64,000 nt of DNA from Nocardioidaceae bacterium (GTDB taxonomy: Bacteria; Actinomycetota; Actinomycetes; Propionibacteriales; Nocardioidaceae): positions 110,025-174,024 of the forward strand of contig JAUJOO010000004.1 of the NCBI GenBank assembly GCA_030447585.1, in the 5' to 3' direction. This document shows, one piece after another, positions 32,958 through 44,418 of the stretch (the first letter of the stretch is position 1; each line of letters opens with the position of its first letter). The notes beneath the pieces are model-generated. The model was given only the letters and a program-made list of their open reading frames with translations, ran no database searches and was not told the DNA's origin. Position numbers and translations under genes: made by a program.

Positions 32958-33330
32958 TCAGCTGAACGACGCGGCCTGGGTTTGGAATAGGGAAGCGTAT
33001 TTGCCGTTGCGGCTGAGAAGCTCTTGGTGCGAGCCGACCTCAACCACCCGCCCCTGGTCGAGCACCACAATCAGAGGCCGTAACGCGCCGTCGACAGGCG
33101 ATGGGACGCGATAAACGTAATGCCACCGTCCGCACTCGCCGTGGCGGACCCGCTGGCCATGGCCGCGACCATTTGGTGCTCGGTTTCCGCGTCCAGCGCG
33201 GCTGTCGGCTCGTCCATCACGAGCAGCCGCAGGCCCGGGCCGATTCGCATCAAGCCGCGCGCGAGCGCCACCTTCTCCACTGCCCGCCGGACAACTCCAC
33301 CCCGTCGGGCCACAAGTCGCCCAACTGCGT
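32958..33330 (-). pseudogene. Remnant of an ABC transporter ATP-binding domain (C-terminal half, frameshifted)
   Basis: ALARGLMRIGPGLRLLVMDEPTAALDAETEHQMVAAM...ITFIASHRLSTARYG then in another frame LRPLIVVLDQGRVVEVGSHQELLSRNGKYASLFQTQAASFS; Walker A absent. Confidence 0.8.
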
Positions 33331-33406
33331 CTCCAGACCCGCAGTGGACATATCGGCGAGGACAGGTGGCTCAGTCCAGGACGACCGAGCTCTCGAGCCG
33401 GGCGGC

Positions 33407-34218
33407 TCAGCGGTTCAGGTACCAGTCGCCGAGCGGGTCTCCCCAGGCGAGCCCGACAAGCGCGCCGAGGAGCATGAACGGGCCGAACGGGTACCGCTTT
33501 CGGTCGAACACCTTGAGAGCGACAGCAGTCCTCCACCGACGCCGCCGAGCAAGAACCCGGCGTACATGCCGACGAGCACCTCCGGCCAGCCGAGGTATCC
33601 GAGCGCGAGGCCCAGCAGGCCAGACAGCCGGACGTCCCCGTAGCCGAGGCCTTGGGGATAGATGAACCACATGGCGAAGTAGAAGCCACCCATCGCCAAC
33701 CAGGCCAGTCCCGAGCGGAGCAGCGGCTCATGCTCGCCGTCGACCAGCGCGGCGACGCCGAGGAGCACGATGACGACGCCGTAGCTTGGCGCGATGACCC
33801 ACGTCGGCAGCAGACGGGTCTGCACATCGACGTAGGCGAGCACCACCCCGATGACGGCGAGGTAGACCCAGGCGCCGAGCACCGGTTGCCAGCCGATCTG
33901 CGCTCCGACCAGGCCGCCGGCGACAGTACCGGCCAACGCGAGCTTTGGCGCCAGGCGGGACCGTGCGGCGAGGTCGGCGTACAACGGCTTCGTGAGCACA
34001 GCCGGTGCTGGATCGGCGACGATGTCGGTGACCAGCGGCTCGTCAGCAGGAGCCGACTCCTCGTCGGCCGAAGCCAGACCAGGCGCGGCCGACTCAGCGG
34101 CCGGCGTCTCGGGGTCGGCCACGGGCTCCGGTATCCGGCCTATCAGCCGGGGGCCGAACCAGCACGCCAGCGCCGTGACCACCGCGGCCAGCAGACCGGC
34201 GAGAAGCTCCTCCTGCAC
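33407..34218 (-). CDS. Prepilin peptidase (A24 family), frameshift near 33530
   Basis: VLAYVDVQTRLLPTWVIAPSYGV..., YPQGLGYGDVRLSGLLGL; C-term VFDRKRYPFGPFMLLGALVGLAWGDPL in another frame. Confidence 0.85.
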
Positions 34219-34269
34219 ACGGGCGACCTTAGCGGGGACATCTCAAGAGAGTCCGCCGCGCGGCAGGCG

Positions 34270-35852
34270 TCACATGGTGTAGGCCGAGCGGAAGAAGCCG
34301 CCCGGGTCGACCTGCTCCTTGATCCGACGAAGCCGCGGTAAGTTCTGCCCGTAGTAGGCCTCCAGGGGGCGACCCGGTTCCAGGTAGTTGACGTACGCTC
34401 CCGCTGACTGAGCAGCGATGGCTCGGTGGGCGCTGTTGATCCAGCGCTGGGAGGCGCGGACGGTTTCCGGAGACGGACGCAGGGGCAGTCCGACGTACCA
34501 CTGGATGCTGGCGAGGTGGTTACGCCACGGGAACGCCGTCGCCCGGGCACCTGGGTCCGAGACTGCTCCCGTCAACGGGTCGAGGATGACCGCTACCGGT
34601 GGCCCGCCGCTCGCCGCCCGACGTGCCAGGACGCGCGGCAGCGCAAGGACAGCGTCCGGCTCATCCTCGCCACGACGTCGCTGCCGGCGACGAACGCCTG
34701 TCGCGACGACGTCGTCCCACCGGCGAAGTACCTGACACCGTCCATGAAGGCCTTCCCGAAGGTGGACACGCTGGTCGCCTCCAACCCGACGGCGCGTTCC
34801 ATGGCTGCCACCTGCGCGTCCTGGTCTCCTTCGGAGCAGGCTCCGACGATCCGCACCCCGGTCGAGCCGTCGGCCCCTGCCTCAAGGTGCAGGTTGCACC
34901 ATGCCGACCGGGGCATCGACCGGGCCCTGGCTGCCCACCCCCGCAGCACCGCGCCGGCTTGGTCCCACCGAAACGACACCAAGAAGACGCCGATCGGTCG
35001 GGCCGCATGGGTCCGATAGCTCAACGACGTGACGACGCCGAAGTTTCCGCCGCCGCCGCCACGAGTGGCCCACCACAGGTCGCCTTCGCGGCCTGGACCG
35101 ATGCGCCGGACGGTGCCGTCGGCGGTGACCATGGTGAGTCCGGTCAAGGCGTCGCAGGTCAACCCGTGGGCCCGATTGTCGATGCCAAGTCCTCCTCCTA
35201 GCGTCAACCCGGTCGCCCCGACGGTGGGACAGGTACCGGTCGGGATGCTCCGGCCGTGTCGCGCCAACGCCGCATGCATGGCGTACAGCTGAGCCCCCGC
35301 GCCCACCGTCGCAACGCGGCCCGCCGGGTCATACCTGATCGCGCGCATGCGTCGTACGTCGATCACGAGTCCGTCGTCGAGGGTGGAGGCCCCGACGTAG
35401 GAGTGGCCGCCGGCACGCGGTCGCGACCGAAGGCCGAACCGCTGCGCGAACAAGATCGTCTCCGACACGTCTGCCGGCCCCGCCGCCTCGACGACCGCGA
35501 CCGGCCGGGCGTGGTCGAAGCGAGTGTTGAAGAGCTGCTTCACCTCGGCATAGTCCGGCGCGAAGCGGCTCACGAGATCACCGTCGAGTGAGGCGGCCAA
35601 CGCACGCCAGTCGGCTTTGCGGGGCCCGCCGGTCGCGCCGGTGGCAGGACCGCCACGCGGGCCGGCACTGGGACCTGTCCCCGGACCGCTACCGCGACTG
35701 CTACTTGTGTCGGTCCCCGCAGCGCTACGGGGAGCGGTGCCTGTGGTTGGCGCCGGTGCGTTTCGTCGGCTCGGGTCACAGGCCGCGACAGCCGCCGCGG
35801 TCAGCGTTGCCGCTGCGCCGCTGAGGACTCGTCGGCGCGAAACCGAGGGCAT
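34270..35852 (-). CDS. Secreted FAD-binding oxidoreductase (BBE-like), Tat/lipoprotein signal, frameshift near 34640
   Basis: SRRRVLSGAAATLTAAAVAAC; RPRAGGHSYVGAST; GTCPTVGATGLTLGGGLG; BBE-like C-term NYLEPGRPLEAYYGQNLPRLRRIKEQVDPGGFFRSAYTM in second frame. Confidence 0.85.
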
Positions 35853-35860
35853 GCCCCCGC

Positions 35861-36730
35861 TCATGGCCGAGGCGTCGGTAGGGCCGCCTGACGACGGCTC
35901 AGCAGAGCGCGCAGACCCGCCCGGCGCATGGGTTCCAGCGGCGCCTTGGTGCAGCCGGTCATCAGCTCCACCTGGCGGCCCGCCTGGTGCAGCAGCAGCT
36001 CGAACCCGCCGATACAGCGATCTCCGCGGCGGGCGGCGTGGTCGAGAAGCGGCGTGTCCACCGGGTCGTAGATGACGTCGAACACGACGGGTGCGTGCGG
36101 CGCCGCAGCCGCCACCAGCCTTTCCTGCGCCGCCGCCGGGATCGTCGAGACCAGGAGGTCGACGTCGTGGGGGGCTCTGCTCCCCAGCGTGTCGAGCACA
36201 AGCTCGACCCCTACCCGCTCCGCGACGGCGCCGAGATGGCTCGCGCCCCGGGATGAGCGGGCGAGGACGGACACCTTCGTGGCGCCCAGCCCCGCCACCG
36301 CGCAGATCGCCGACGCCGCTGTGGCGCCAGCGCCGAGGACGAGCACGTGCTTGACGTGTCGTACTCCGGCGGCGGTAAGTGCCTCGGTGAAGCCGAAGAC
36401 GTCGGTGTTGGATCCCGACCACCCGCCGTCGTCGCGGCGGACGACGGTGTTGACCGCTCCCACCACACCGCCGGCCCAGTCGATGTCCTCGACGTGGTCG
36501 ACCACGGGCACCTTCAGCGGCATCGTCACCGAAAGGCCCACCCAGCGCGGGTCATCGTCGACTCCCGAGAAGAAGGCGTCGAGGGTCTCGACCGTCACGT
36601 CGTGGGTGTCGTAGGTCCAGTCGAGTCCCAGGTCGGCGTACGCCGCCGTGTGGAGCACGGGTGAGAGCGAATGCGCGACCGGGCTCCCGATGACGCCGCA
36701 GCGCGGACGCCCGGTCTCGTCAGCACTCAT
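35861..36730 (-). CDS. aroE: Shikimate dehydrogenase
   Basis: CGVIGSPVAHSLSPVLHTAAY, GLSVTMPLK, NTDVFGFTEAL, LVLGAGATAASA. Confidence 0.95.
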   Translation of the reverse strand: MSADETGRPRCGVIGSPVAHSLSPVLHTAAYADLGLDWTYDTHDVTVETLDAFFSGVDDDPRWVGLSVTMPLKVPVVDHVEDIDWAGGVVGAVNTVVRRDDGGWSGSNTDVFGFTEALTAAGVRHVKHVLVLGAGATAASAICAVAGLGATKVSVLARSSRGASHLGAVAERVGVELVLDTLGSRAPHDVDLLVSTIPAAAQERLVAAAAPHAPVVFDVIYDPVDTPLLDHAARRGDRCIGGFELLLHQAGRQVELMTGCTKAPLEPMRRAGLRALLSRRQAALPTPRP

Positions 36731-37835
36731 CCGAGGTGGCGCAGTAGGTGTTGTAGACCTCCACGTTGCGAAGGTGCTCCTGGTAGGACCCGGTGAACCT
36801 GGTCTGCCCCGTCTTGAGGTTGACCGTGACGAAGTAGAGATAGTTCGTGTCGGCCGGTTCGAGGGCGGCTTGGAGTGCCTCGGCACCTGGCGAGTCGATC
36901 GGCGTGGGCGGCAGACCGGCGCGCGTGTAGGTGTTGTATGGCGAGTCGATCTTGCGGAGATCCTCGCCGGCGAGAACCTCTCCGCGGCTGTCGACCGCGT
37001 AGTGCAGCGTGGAGTCGAACTGCAGGGGCATCGGCTCCGCAAGCCGGTTGTAGACGACGCTCGACACCTTGTTCATGTCTGCCGGTCCCGCCTCTGCCTG
37101 GATGAGGCTGGCGATGGTGACCACGTCCTGCGGGCCGTAGCCGAGCGTCTCGGCTCGCCCCTCGAGGTCCAATGTGTCCGCCTGCTCCTTGAACTTCTCC
37201 ACCATGGCCTTCAACAGGTCGCCGGCACCTCTGTTGGGCGGCACGTCGTACGTCGAAGGGAACAGGTAGCCTTCGGCGTCACCCTTGGCATAGTCGGGCA
37301 GGTCAAGGCCGGCGGTGTCGGCGTACGCACGCTCGACCTCCTTCTTGGTGAACGGGGTCTGCTCGACGATGCTCGCCAAGATCTCCTTTGCCCGCAAACC
37401 TTCGGGGATCGTCACAGTCGGGTTGCGGACCAGCGAGCCGGGGTCGACCATGGCGTCGAGCGCGCTCTCAGCAGACATCTTCGACAACAGCTCGTACCGG
37501 CCGGCCTGGATGGTGCTTGACCTGTCGTCGGTGTTAGCCACCGCCGTGAAGGCCTCGACGCTCTTGACGACACCCGCGTCATACAGCTTCTGCGCGATGT
37601 CGGCCCCAAGGTCGCCCTTCTCGACCCGGATCGTGACCACAGGCTTTTGTCCGTTGCCGCTGTAGTCCTCAGGATCCGCCAAGGTTCCTTTGATCAGGTC
37701 GACGCCCTTGACGTACGCGAAGACCCCGATGGCGACCACGACAGCCAGCGCTACCAGGACCGCCAGACATCCGCGTACACGCTTATGACGGGTGCGATGG
37801 CTGCCCCGGAGTCCGCCGATGCCGAGGTCACTCAC
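36720..37835 (-). CDS. mltG: Endolytic transglycosylase MltG
   Basis: N-terminal TM; TIPEGLRAKEILASIVEQT, EGYLFPSTYDVPP, VVTIASLIQAEAG, YNTYTRAGLPPTPIDSPGAEALQAAL. Confidence 0.95.
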   Translation of the reverse strand: MSDLGIGGLRGSHRTRHKRVRGCLAVLVALAVVVAIGVFAYVKGVDLIKGTLADPEDYSGNGQKPVVTIRVEKGDLGADIAQKLYDAGVVKSVEAFTAVANTDDRSSTIQAGRYELLSKMSAESALDAMVDPGSLVRNPTVTIPEGLRAKEILASIVEQTPFTKKEVERAYADTAGLDLPDYAKGDAEGYLFPSTYDVPPNRGAGDLLKAMVEKFKEQADTLDLEGRAETLGYGPQDVVTIASLIQAEAGPADMNKVSSVVYNRLAEPMPLQFDSTLHYAVDSRGEVLAGEDLRKIDSPYNTYTRAGLPPTPIDSPGAEALQAALEPADTNYLYFVTVNLKTGQTRFTGSYQEHLRNVEVYNTYCATSDEC

Positions 37836-38341
37836 GACGGCTGGCCCACTTCCTGCCCCGGCGGTCGACCGGTCGACCGCTCGGCGTCAATGGCATGCTG
37901 CAGGATGACGACTGCGGCGGCCTGGTCCACCACCGCGCGCTGCCTACGTCGCAGCCGACCGCGCTCCCGCAACACTCTTTCCGCACTCACCGTAGTCAAT
38001 CGTTCGTCGACGAGCCGAACCGGCACCTCTCGTCCGCGGCTGCACAACGTGTCGCGAAGAGCTACTGCGTACAAGATGACCTTGTCAGCCGCGGGGCCGA
38101 GGCCGCCACTCAACGAGCGGGGCAGACCGACCACGATCTCGACGGCGTCGAGCTCCGCCGCCAGGTCAGCCAGCCGGTCGAGATCCCCCTGACCACGAAG
38201 CACCGTCTCGACCGGTGTTGCGATCAGCCCGTCGGTGTCGCACCGTGCGACGCCGATCCGGACGTCGCCGACGTCGACACCTAGCCGGACCCCCGGTCGA
38301 AACCGCGGTCCGCCGTCGATGCCCGAGGCGACGTCGCTCAA
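37832..38341 (-). CDS. ruvX: Putative pre-16S rRNA nuclease YqgF/RuvX
   Basis: [41 protein letters not shown]. Confidence 0.93.
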   Translation of the reverse strand: MSDVASGIDGGPRFRPGVRLGVDVGDVRIGVARCDTDGLIATPVETVLRGQGDLDRLADLAAELDAVEIVVGLPRSLSGGLGPAADKVILYAVALRDTLCSRGREVPVRLVDERLTTVSAERVLRERGRLRRRQRAVVDQAAAVVILQHAIDAERSTGRPPGQEVGQPS

Positions 38342-41016
38342 GCGTCCTCGACGACGACGCTCGCGATGGCCTGCTCCAGATCGTTGAGCGCCTCCGGTGC
38401 CGTGGCTGCCTGGGTGCCGCCGCCCTGTGCGACATCGTCCTTGCCTCCCCCGCTGCCGCCCAGCCGGCTGGCGGCGACCCGCACCAGCTGAACGGCACTG
38501 AGGCCGCGCTCGCGGCCGCCGTCGTTGACGGCAACGACAACGCTTGGTTTCCCGTCGACGGCCCCGACAACTGCGACCACGCCCGGGCGCTCAGCGCCCA
38601 TCCGACCACGGATGTCGAGCGCAAGAGAGCGTACGTCGCCTGCGCCGGCTCCCTCGGCGAAGTGGCTGACGAACGAGACGCCGTGCACGTCTCGCGGCTG
38701 CGCTGCCAAGGTGGCGGCCTCGGCCAGCAACGACTGCACCCGAACCCGCTCGATCTCCTTCTCGGCCGCGCGGAGCCGCTCGACGAGGTCGTGCACGCGC
38801 TCGGCGAGGTCGCTGCGCGGCACCTTGAGCACGTCGGTGAGCTGTGCCACCAAGACATGCTCGCGCGCCAGGAACTGGTAGGCGTCGGCTCCCACCAACG
38901 CCTCGACGCGGCGTACGCCGGAACCGATCGACGCCTCCCCGAGCAGCTTGATGACACCGAGCTGCCCCGACCTGACCGCATGCGTCCCGCCGCAGAGCTC
39001 ACGCGCCCAGTCCCCGACGGAGATGACGCGGACCCGCTCGCCGTACTTCTCGCCGAACAACGCCATCGCGCCCGCATCGCGGGCTTGCTGCTGGGTCATC
39101 TGCTCCGCCTCCACACCGAGGTCGGCCAGCACGAGGTCGTTGACCCGCGCCTCGACATCACGAAGCACAGACGTCGGCACCGGACCGCTGGCCGCGAAGT
39201 CGAACCTGAACCGCCCCGGCGCATTCTCGCTACCAGCCTGGGTGGCGGTATCTCCGAGCGCTTCGCGGAACGCCTTGTGCACCATGTGGGTTGCGGTGTG
39301 TGCGCGGCTGATCGACCTGCGGCGCTCGACGTCGACGCGAGCTTGTGCGCTCGATCCACGTGTCACCTCGCCGGAGATGACCGTCGCCTTGTGGACGATG
39401 ATGCCGCCCGTCGGCGCCTGCGCGTCGAGGACCTGCATCTGGGCGCCGTTGTCCAGCGTGACCATCCCCTGGTCGGCGAGCTGACCGCCGCCTTCGGGGT
39501 AGAACGGGGTCCGGTCCAAGACGAGCTCGAACGTCTGGCCTTCACCGACCTGCTCGACGGAACCTGCCTCGGTCACCAGCCCGGTGACCGTTGCCTCGGA
39601 CACGACCTCGTCGTAGCCGGTGAACGTCACCGCCCGACTCATGCCGTCCGCGATCTGCCGGTACGCCGACGTGTCGCTGTGGTGGCCCTTCTTCGCCTGC
39701 GCATCCGCCTTCGCGCGCCGGCGCTGCTCGGCCATCAGCTCCCGAAAGCCCACCTCGTCGACAGCCAACCCTTGCTCTGCGGCCATCTCCAGGGTCAGCT
39801 CGATCGGGAAGCCGAAGGTGTCGTGCAGCTGGAACGCTCGGGAACCGGGGAGCTCGGTGCGTCCCTGCTGCTTGGTCTCGCTGGCGGCGAGGTCGAAGAT
39901 CGCGGTTCCCGCCTTCAGCGTCTGCCGGAACGCGTCCTCCTCGGCGTACGCCACCGAGGAGATCCGGGGCCAGGCCTCGGCCAGCTCCGGGTAGGAAAGC
40001 CGCATCCTCTCCAAGGACGCCGGCAGCAGTTCCGGCATGGTCTTGTCCTCCACCCCCAGCAAGCGCATCGAGCGCACCGCCCGGCGCAAGATGCGCCGAA
40101 GGACATAGCCGCGCCCCTCGTTGCCCGGCGTCACGCCGTCGCCGATGAGCATCAGCCCGCTGCGGACGTGGTCGGCCACCACCCGCAGTCGCACGTCGTC
40201 TTCGTGGTTGGCGCCGTACGCCTTGCCGGCGAGCTCGGCCGCGCGGCTCAGCACGGGAGAGACCTCGTCGATTTCGTAGATGCTTCCGGCGCCTTGGAGA
40301 AGCATCGCCATCCGCTCGAGGCCCATACCGGTGTCGATGTTCTTGGCGGGTAGGTCGCCGAGGATCTCGTAGTCCTCGCCCGACCCCTCCCCCCGCTCGT
40401 ACTGCATGAAGACGAGATTCCAGAACTCCATGTAGCGGTCACCCGCCTTCTCGATGTCCCCCTCGGGGCCGTGGCGAGGACCCCTGTCGAGGAAGATTTC
40501 CGAGTCCGGCCCGCACGGTCCCGGAACTCCCATGTCCCAGAAGTTGTCGGCCTTTCCGAGCCGGTGGATCCTCTCGTCGGGCAGGCCCGCGACCCTCTTC
40601 CAGAGCCGGGCTGCCTCGTCGTCGTCGTAGAACACCGACACGTGCAGCAGCGACTCGTCGAGCCCGTAACCACCGTCTGCCTGGGACCTGGTGACGAGAT
40701 CCCAGGCATGCTGGATGGCGCCCTCCTTGAAGTAGTCGCCGAACGAGAAGTTCCCGTTCATCTGGAAGAACGTGCCGTGCCGGTCGGTCTGCCCCACCTC
40801 GTCTATGTCGGTGGTGCGCACGCACTTCTGGACACTCACCGCCCGGCCGTACGGCGCCCGCTCCTGACCGAGGAAGTAAGGCTTGAACGGCACCATGCCG
40901 GCGCCGACGAACAGCAGCGTCGGGTCGTCCAGCAGCAGGGACGCGCTCGGCACGACGGTGTGGTCGCGGTGCTCGAAGTGAGCGATGAACCTGCGTCGGA
41001 TCTCAGCGGTGTCCAT
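38338..41016 (-). CDS. alaS: Alanyl-tRNA synthetase
   Basis: [79 protein letters not shown]. Confidence 0.97.
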   Translation of the reverse strand: MDTAEIRRRFIAHFEHRDHTVVPSASLLLDDPTLLFVGAGMVPFKPYFLGQERAPYGRAVSVQKCVRTTDIDEVGQTDRHGTFFQMNGNFSFGDYFKEGAIQHAWDLVTRSQADGGYGLDESLLHVSVFYDDDEAARLWKRVAGLPDERIHRLGKADNFWDMGVPGPCGPDSEIFLDRGPRHGPEGDIEKAGDRYMEFWNLVFMQYERGEGSGEDYEILGDLPAKNIDTGMGLERMAMLLQGAGSIYEIDEVSPVLSRAAELAGKAYGANHEDDVRLRVVADHVRSGLMLIGDGVTPGNEGRGYVLRRILRRAVRSMRLLGVEDKTMPELLPASLERMRLSYPELAEAWPRISSVAYAEEDAFRQTLKAGTAIFDLAASETKQQGRTELPGSRAFQLHDTFGFPIELTLEMAAEQGLAVDEVGFRELMAEQRRRAKADAQAKKGHHSDTSAYRQIADGMSRAVTFTGYDEVVSEATVTGLVTEAGSVEQVGEGQTFELVLDRTPFYPEGGGQLADQGMVTLDNGAQMQVLDAQAPTGGIIVHKATVISGEVTRGSSAQARVDVERRRSISRAHTATHMVHKAFREALGDTATQAGSENAPGRFRFDFAASGPVPTSVLRDVEARVNDLVLADLGVEAEQMTQQQARDAGAMALFGEKYGERVRVISVGDWARELCGGTHAVRSGQLGVIKLLGEASIGSGVRRVEALVGADAYQFLAREHVLVAQLTDVLKVPRSDLAERVHDLVERLRAAEKEIERVRVQSLLAEAATLAAQPRDVHGVSFVSHFAEGAGAGDVRSLALDIRGRMGAERPGVVAVVGAVDGKPSVVVAVNDGGRERGLSAVQLVRVAASRLGGSGGGKDDVAQGGGTQAATAPEALNDLEQAIASVVVEDA

Positions 41017-41353
41017 CGAGGCTGCCTGGTGCCCTTTCTGTGCTCGGTTCGGGAAGCGTCTGTGGTTCCGGGAGCGCTGTCGGTTCAGGGGGCGCCTGTG
41101 GTTCTGGGAGCGCTGTCAGCTGTTGCGGTGCAGCTGCCCCGAGCTGCAGGCGCAGCTCGGTTTCCCGCTCCGACATGCCGGCCCGGACCTCGTCGGCGAA
41201 GACCTTGCCACCGGCGCGTAGCGCCGCCAGCCGCGCAGCCAGTCCGTCGGGAGTGAATACCTGTACGGTTCGCTTTGCTTTGACGAGCGTGTAGACGCCA
41301 GAGGCGGCACCGACGGCGAACCAGAACGTCCGCCTCACCGCCGCCTCCGCCAT
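41003..41353 (-). CDS. Small membrane protein (DUF6167-like) with Pro-Glu repeat tail
   Basis: [45 protein letters not shown]...; repeated ALPEPQxPPEPT. Confidence 0.65.
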   Translation of the reverse strand: MAEAAVRRTFWFAVGAASGVYTLVKAKRTVQVFTPDGLAARLAALRAGGKVFADEVRAGMSERETELRLQLGAAAPQQLTALPEPQAPPEPTALPEPQTLPEPSTERAPGSLDGHR

Positions 41354-41369
41354 CTCGATCTCATCGTCG

Positions 41370-41840
41370 TCATCGCACCCACCCCTGCGAGCCTGCCTGC
41401 TCGGTGTGTCGGCGTCGACGCATTTTCCGCTGTCGGCGTAGCTCCTTGCGGAAGGCGTACGCGATCCGCATCCGCTGCTCTTCGCGCAGAGCCTGGCGCA
41501 GACCGTGGGGCAACGCCGCCACCTTGATGAGTGGTCCGCCAAGACTGACGGAGGCTATCTGTGCGGTGGTCGGTCCATCGTCCCGGCTGGGTGTCCCCAA
41601 GCCGGTGATGACGCTGACGTCGTCGGGGTGTACGGCGTCCGCGCCCTCGGGGGCAGGACGCAACGCGGCGGGCGCGGACTGCGGGCTCTCGGCCGATATC
41701 GGCCCGGGAGCACCCCTGCCCCGGCGCAGCTCCTCGACCTCACGACGCAGCGTCCGCACCTCTTTGCTGACGCGCACGACCACGACGAGCAGCACGACGG
41801 CCAGCACCGCCACGGCGATCACCGGGTAGATGACCGACAT
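41370..41840 (-). CDS. Membrane-anchored coiled-coil protein (DUF948-like)
   Basis: MSVIYPVIAVAVLAVVLLVVVVRVSKEVRTLRREVEELRRG; position between alaS and rarA. Confidence 0.6.
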   Translation of the reverse strand: MSVIYPVIAVAVLAVVLLVVVVRVSKEVRTLRREVEELRRGRGAPGPISAESPQSAPAALRPAPEGADAVHPDDVSVITGLGTPSRDDGPTTAQIASVSLGGPLIKVAALPHGLRQALREEQRMRIAYAFRKELRRQRKMRRRRHTEQAGSQGWVR

Positions 41841-41878
41841 CCGACCTGCCCTTTCGCTGCGCCTGGCAAACCGCCACC

Positions 41879-43255
41879 CTACCTGTCGCGACCCCTCCCC
41901 TCGTCGTCCGCCAGGATCATCTTGATGCGCTCGAGCCGAGCGGCGTACTGCTCCTCGGCGCCATGGGTCGTGGGTCGGTAGTAGGTCGCGTCGATGAGAA
42001 GGTCCGGAACGTGTCGCTGGGGTGCCACGCCTCGGGGGTCGCTATGTGCGTAGAGGTACCCGTCACCGTGGCCGATCTGGCCGGCGGCACGATAGTGCGC
42101 GTCGCGCAGGTGGACCGGCACCGACCCGATCTTGCCTGCCCGCACGTCGGCAACCGCAGCATCTACGGCGCGGATGACGGCGTTCGACTTCGGCGCGAGC
42201 GCCAGTGCGATGACGGCCTGGCCCAGGTTGAGGCGGGCCTCCGGCATACCGATCAGCTGCACCGCCTGAGCGGCGGCCACTGCGGTGGTGAGAGCCGACG
42301 GATCCGCGAGGCCCACGTCCTCACTGGCGAGGATCACGAGGCGCCGCGCGATGAACCGTGGGTCCTCCCCCGCCTCCACCATCCGCGCGAGGTAGTGCAG
42401 CGCCGCATCGACGTCGCTTCCACGGATCGACTTGATGAACGCACTGATCACGTCGTAGTGCTGGTCACCTTGCCGGTCATAGCGCACCGCCGCACGGTCG
42501 ACGGCGGCTTCGAGCGCTTCGATGGTAATGGCATCTCGACCCAGCGAGCGGGAGGCATTGGCCGACGCCTCGAGGTAGGTCAGTGCCCGCCGGGCGTCAC
42601 CACCCGCGAGCCGGACCAGCTGGTCCTCGGCATCGACATCGAGGCTGAAGGCTCCGGCGAGCCCACGCTCGTCGGTCAGCGCGCGGCCGACCACGGCGCG
42701 CACGGCGTCATCGGTCAGCGGCTCCAGCGTCAGGAGCAGCGAGCGAGAGAGCAACGGCGAGATGACCGAGAAGAACGGGTTCTCCGTGGTGGCGGCAACC
42801 AGGGTCACCCAACGGTTCTCGACCCCGGGCAGCAAAGCGTCCTGCTGTGCCTTGCTGAACCGGTGGACCTCGTCGACGAACAGCACGGTCTGGTGACCCC
42901 CTGCCGCCAGCTGGCGCCTGGCCGCATCGATGACCTCGCGGACCTCCTTGACTCCCGCCGAGACGGCGGACACCTCCACGAACCGACGGTTGGTCTGCGC
43001 GGAGACGATCGCCGCGATTGTCGTCTTGCCGGTGCCTGGTGGTCCCCACAACAGGAGCGCGGTGGGCTCATCGGCCTCGACGAGCCGACGTAGTGGAGAC
43101 CCGTCACCGAGAAGGTGACCCTGGCCCGCGAGCTCATCGAGAGTCTGCGGGCGCATGCGCACAGCAAGGGGGGTGGCCGAGTTCAGAGGATCAGCGAGGC
43201 TTCCACCTTGTCTGCCGGTCGGCACGGCGACCTCGAAGAGCGCTTCCTCGTCCAC
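41879..43255 (-). CDS. rarA: Replication-associated recombination protein A (MgsA/RarA AAA ATPase)
   Basis: [57 protein letters not shown]. Confidence 0.95.
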   Translation of the reverse strand: MDEEALFEVAVPTGRQGGSLADPLNSATPLAVRMRPQTLDELAGQGHLLGDGSPLRRLVEADEPTALLLWGPPGTGKTTIAAIVSAQTNRRFVEVSAVSAGVKEVREVIDAARRQLAAGGHQTVLFVDEVHRFSKAQQDALLPGVENRWVTLVAATTENPFFSVISPLLSRSLLLTLEPLTDDAVRAVVGRALTDERGLAGAFSLDVDAEDQLVRLAGGDARRALTYLEASANASRSLGRDAITIEALEAAVDRAAVRYDRQGDQHYDVISAFIKSIRGSDVDAALHYLARMVEAGEDPRFIARRLVILASEDVGLADPSALTTAVAAAQAVQLIGMPEARLNLGQAVIALALAPKSNAVIRAVDAAVADVRAGKIGSVPVHLRDAHYRAAGQIGHGDGYLYAHSDPRGVAPQRHVPDLLIDATYYRPTTHGAEEQYAARLERIKMILADDEGRGRDR

Positions 43256-43296
43256 CGAGTCAGCCTCTCACGGGCGACTGACCGACGACTCCACGC

Positions 43297-44418
43297 TCAG
43301 CTGACCTCGAGGGTCGGGCTCTGGTCGTCCTGGCCGACCTGCGTCGCGATGTCGCCTTCCCCGGCTGCGATGACCTGCAACGGCTCGGCGAAGTGGCAGG
43401 CCACCTCCCGACCGCCGACCTGGTACAGCGGCGGCTCCTCGTTGGCGCAGATGTCCTGGGCCTTCCAGCAGCGCGTGCGGAACCGACACCCCGACGGCGG
43501 GTTGACGGGGCTCGGGACGTCGCCGACCAGACGGATGCGCTCGCGCCTGCCGCCGATGGCCGCTTGCTTCACGTCGGGAGCCGAGGAGAGCAGCGCCTGG
43601 GTGTAGGGGTGGTGCGGCGTGTTGTAGATGGTGTCGCGGTCACCCATCTCGACGATCTTGCCGAGGTACATGACGGCGATGCGGGGACAGAAGTGGCGCA
43701 CGATGGCCAGGTCGTGCGCGATGAAGAGGAAGGCGATGTTGAACTGCCTCTGCAGGTCCTGCAGGAGGTTGATCACCTGCGCCTGGATCGAGACGTCGAG
43801 AGCCGAGACCGGCTCGTCGGCGACGATGAGCTTCGGGTTGAGGGCCAGGGCCCGGGCGATCCCGATGCGCTGCCGTTGACCGCCTGAGAACTCGCTGGGA
43901 TAGCGGTTGTAGTGCTCAGGGTTGAGCCCCACCGTCTCGAGCAGCTCCTGGACACGCGGGATGATCTTGTTCTTCGCGACGGTCTTGTGCACAAGCATGG
44001 GGGTCCCGACGATCGTGCCGACCGTGTGTCGGGGGTTGAGCGACGAGTAGGGGTCCTGGAAGATCAGCTGGATCTCACGGCGGTACGGCATCATCTGCTT
44101 GCTGCTGAGCTGGCCGATCTCGGTGCCGTCGAACATCATGGTGCCGGCGGTGGGCTCGTACAGGCGGGTGACGACGCGTCCCGTCGTGGTCTTGCCGCAC
44201 CCCGACTCCCCGACGAGTCCGAGAGACGAGCCCTCGTCGACGGTGAACGAGACGCCGTCGACCGCCTGTACCTGGCCGATGGTACGACGGATGACGCCAG
44301 ACGACTTCACCGGGAAGTGCTTGACCAGATCCTTGACCTCCAGCAGCGGGATGCCCGACGACTCAGGTGCTGCCGGTTCGGCGGTGGTGTCGGCGACGGT
44401 CTCGTGGGACGCGCTCAC
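43297..44418 (-). CDS. oppF: Oligopeptide ABC transporter ATP-binding protein
   Basis: [44 protein letters not shown], oligopeptide-type C-term [18 protein letters not shown]. Confidence 0.92.
   Translation of the reverse strand: MSASHETVADTTAEPAAPESSGIPLLEVKDLVKHFPVKSSGVIRRTIGQVQAVDGVSFTVDEGSSLGLVGESGCGKTTTGRVVTRLYEPTAGTMMFDGTEIGQLSSKQMMPYRREIQLIFQDPYSSLNPRHTVGTIVGTPMLVHKTVAKNKIIPRVQELLETVGLNPEHYNRYPSEFSGGQRQRIGIARALALNPKLIVADEPVSALDVSIQAQVINLLQDLQRQFNIAFLFIAHDLAIVRHFCPRIAVMYLGKIVEMGDRDTIYNTPHHPYTQALLSSAPDVKQAAIGGRRERIRLVGDVPSPVNPPSGCRFRTRCWKAQDICANEEPPLYQVGGREVACHFAEPLQVIAAGEGDIATQVGQDDQSPTLEVS

Noticed and set aside
38215-40353. 712-aa plus-strand ORF
   Set aside because: Antisense shadow of alaS; composition (Arg/His/Asp/Val-rich, no motifs) typical of the antisense frame in high-GC DNA
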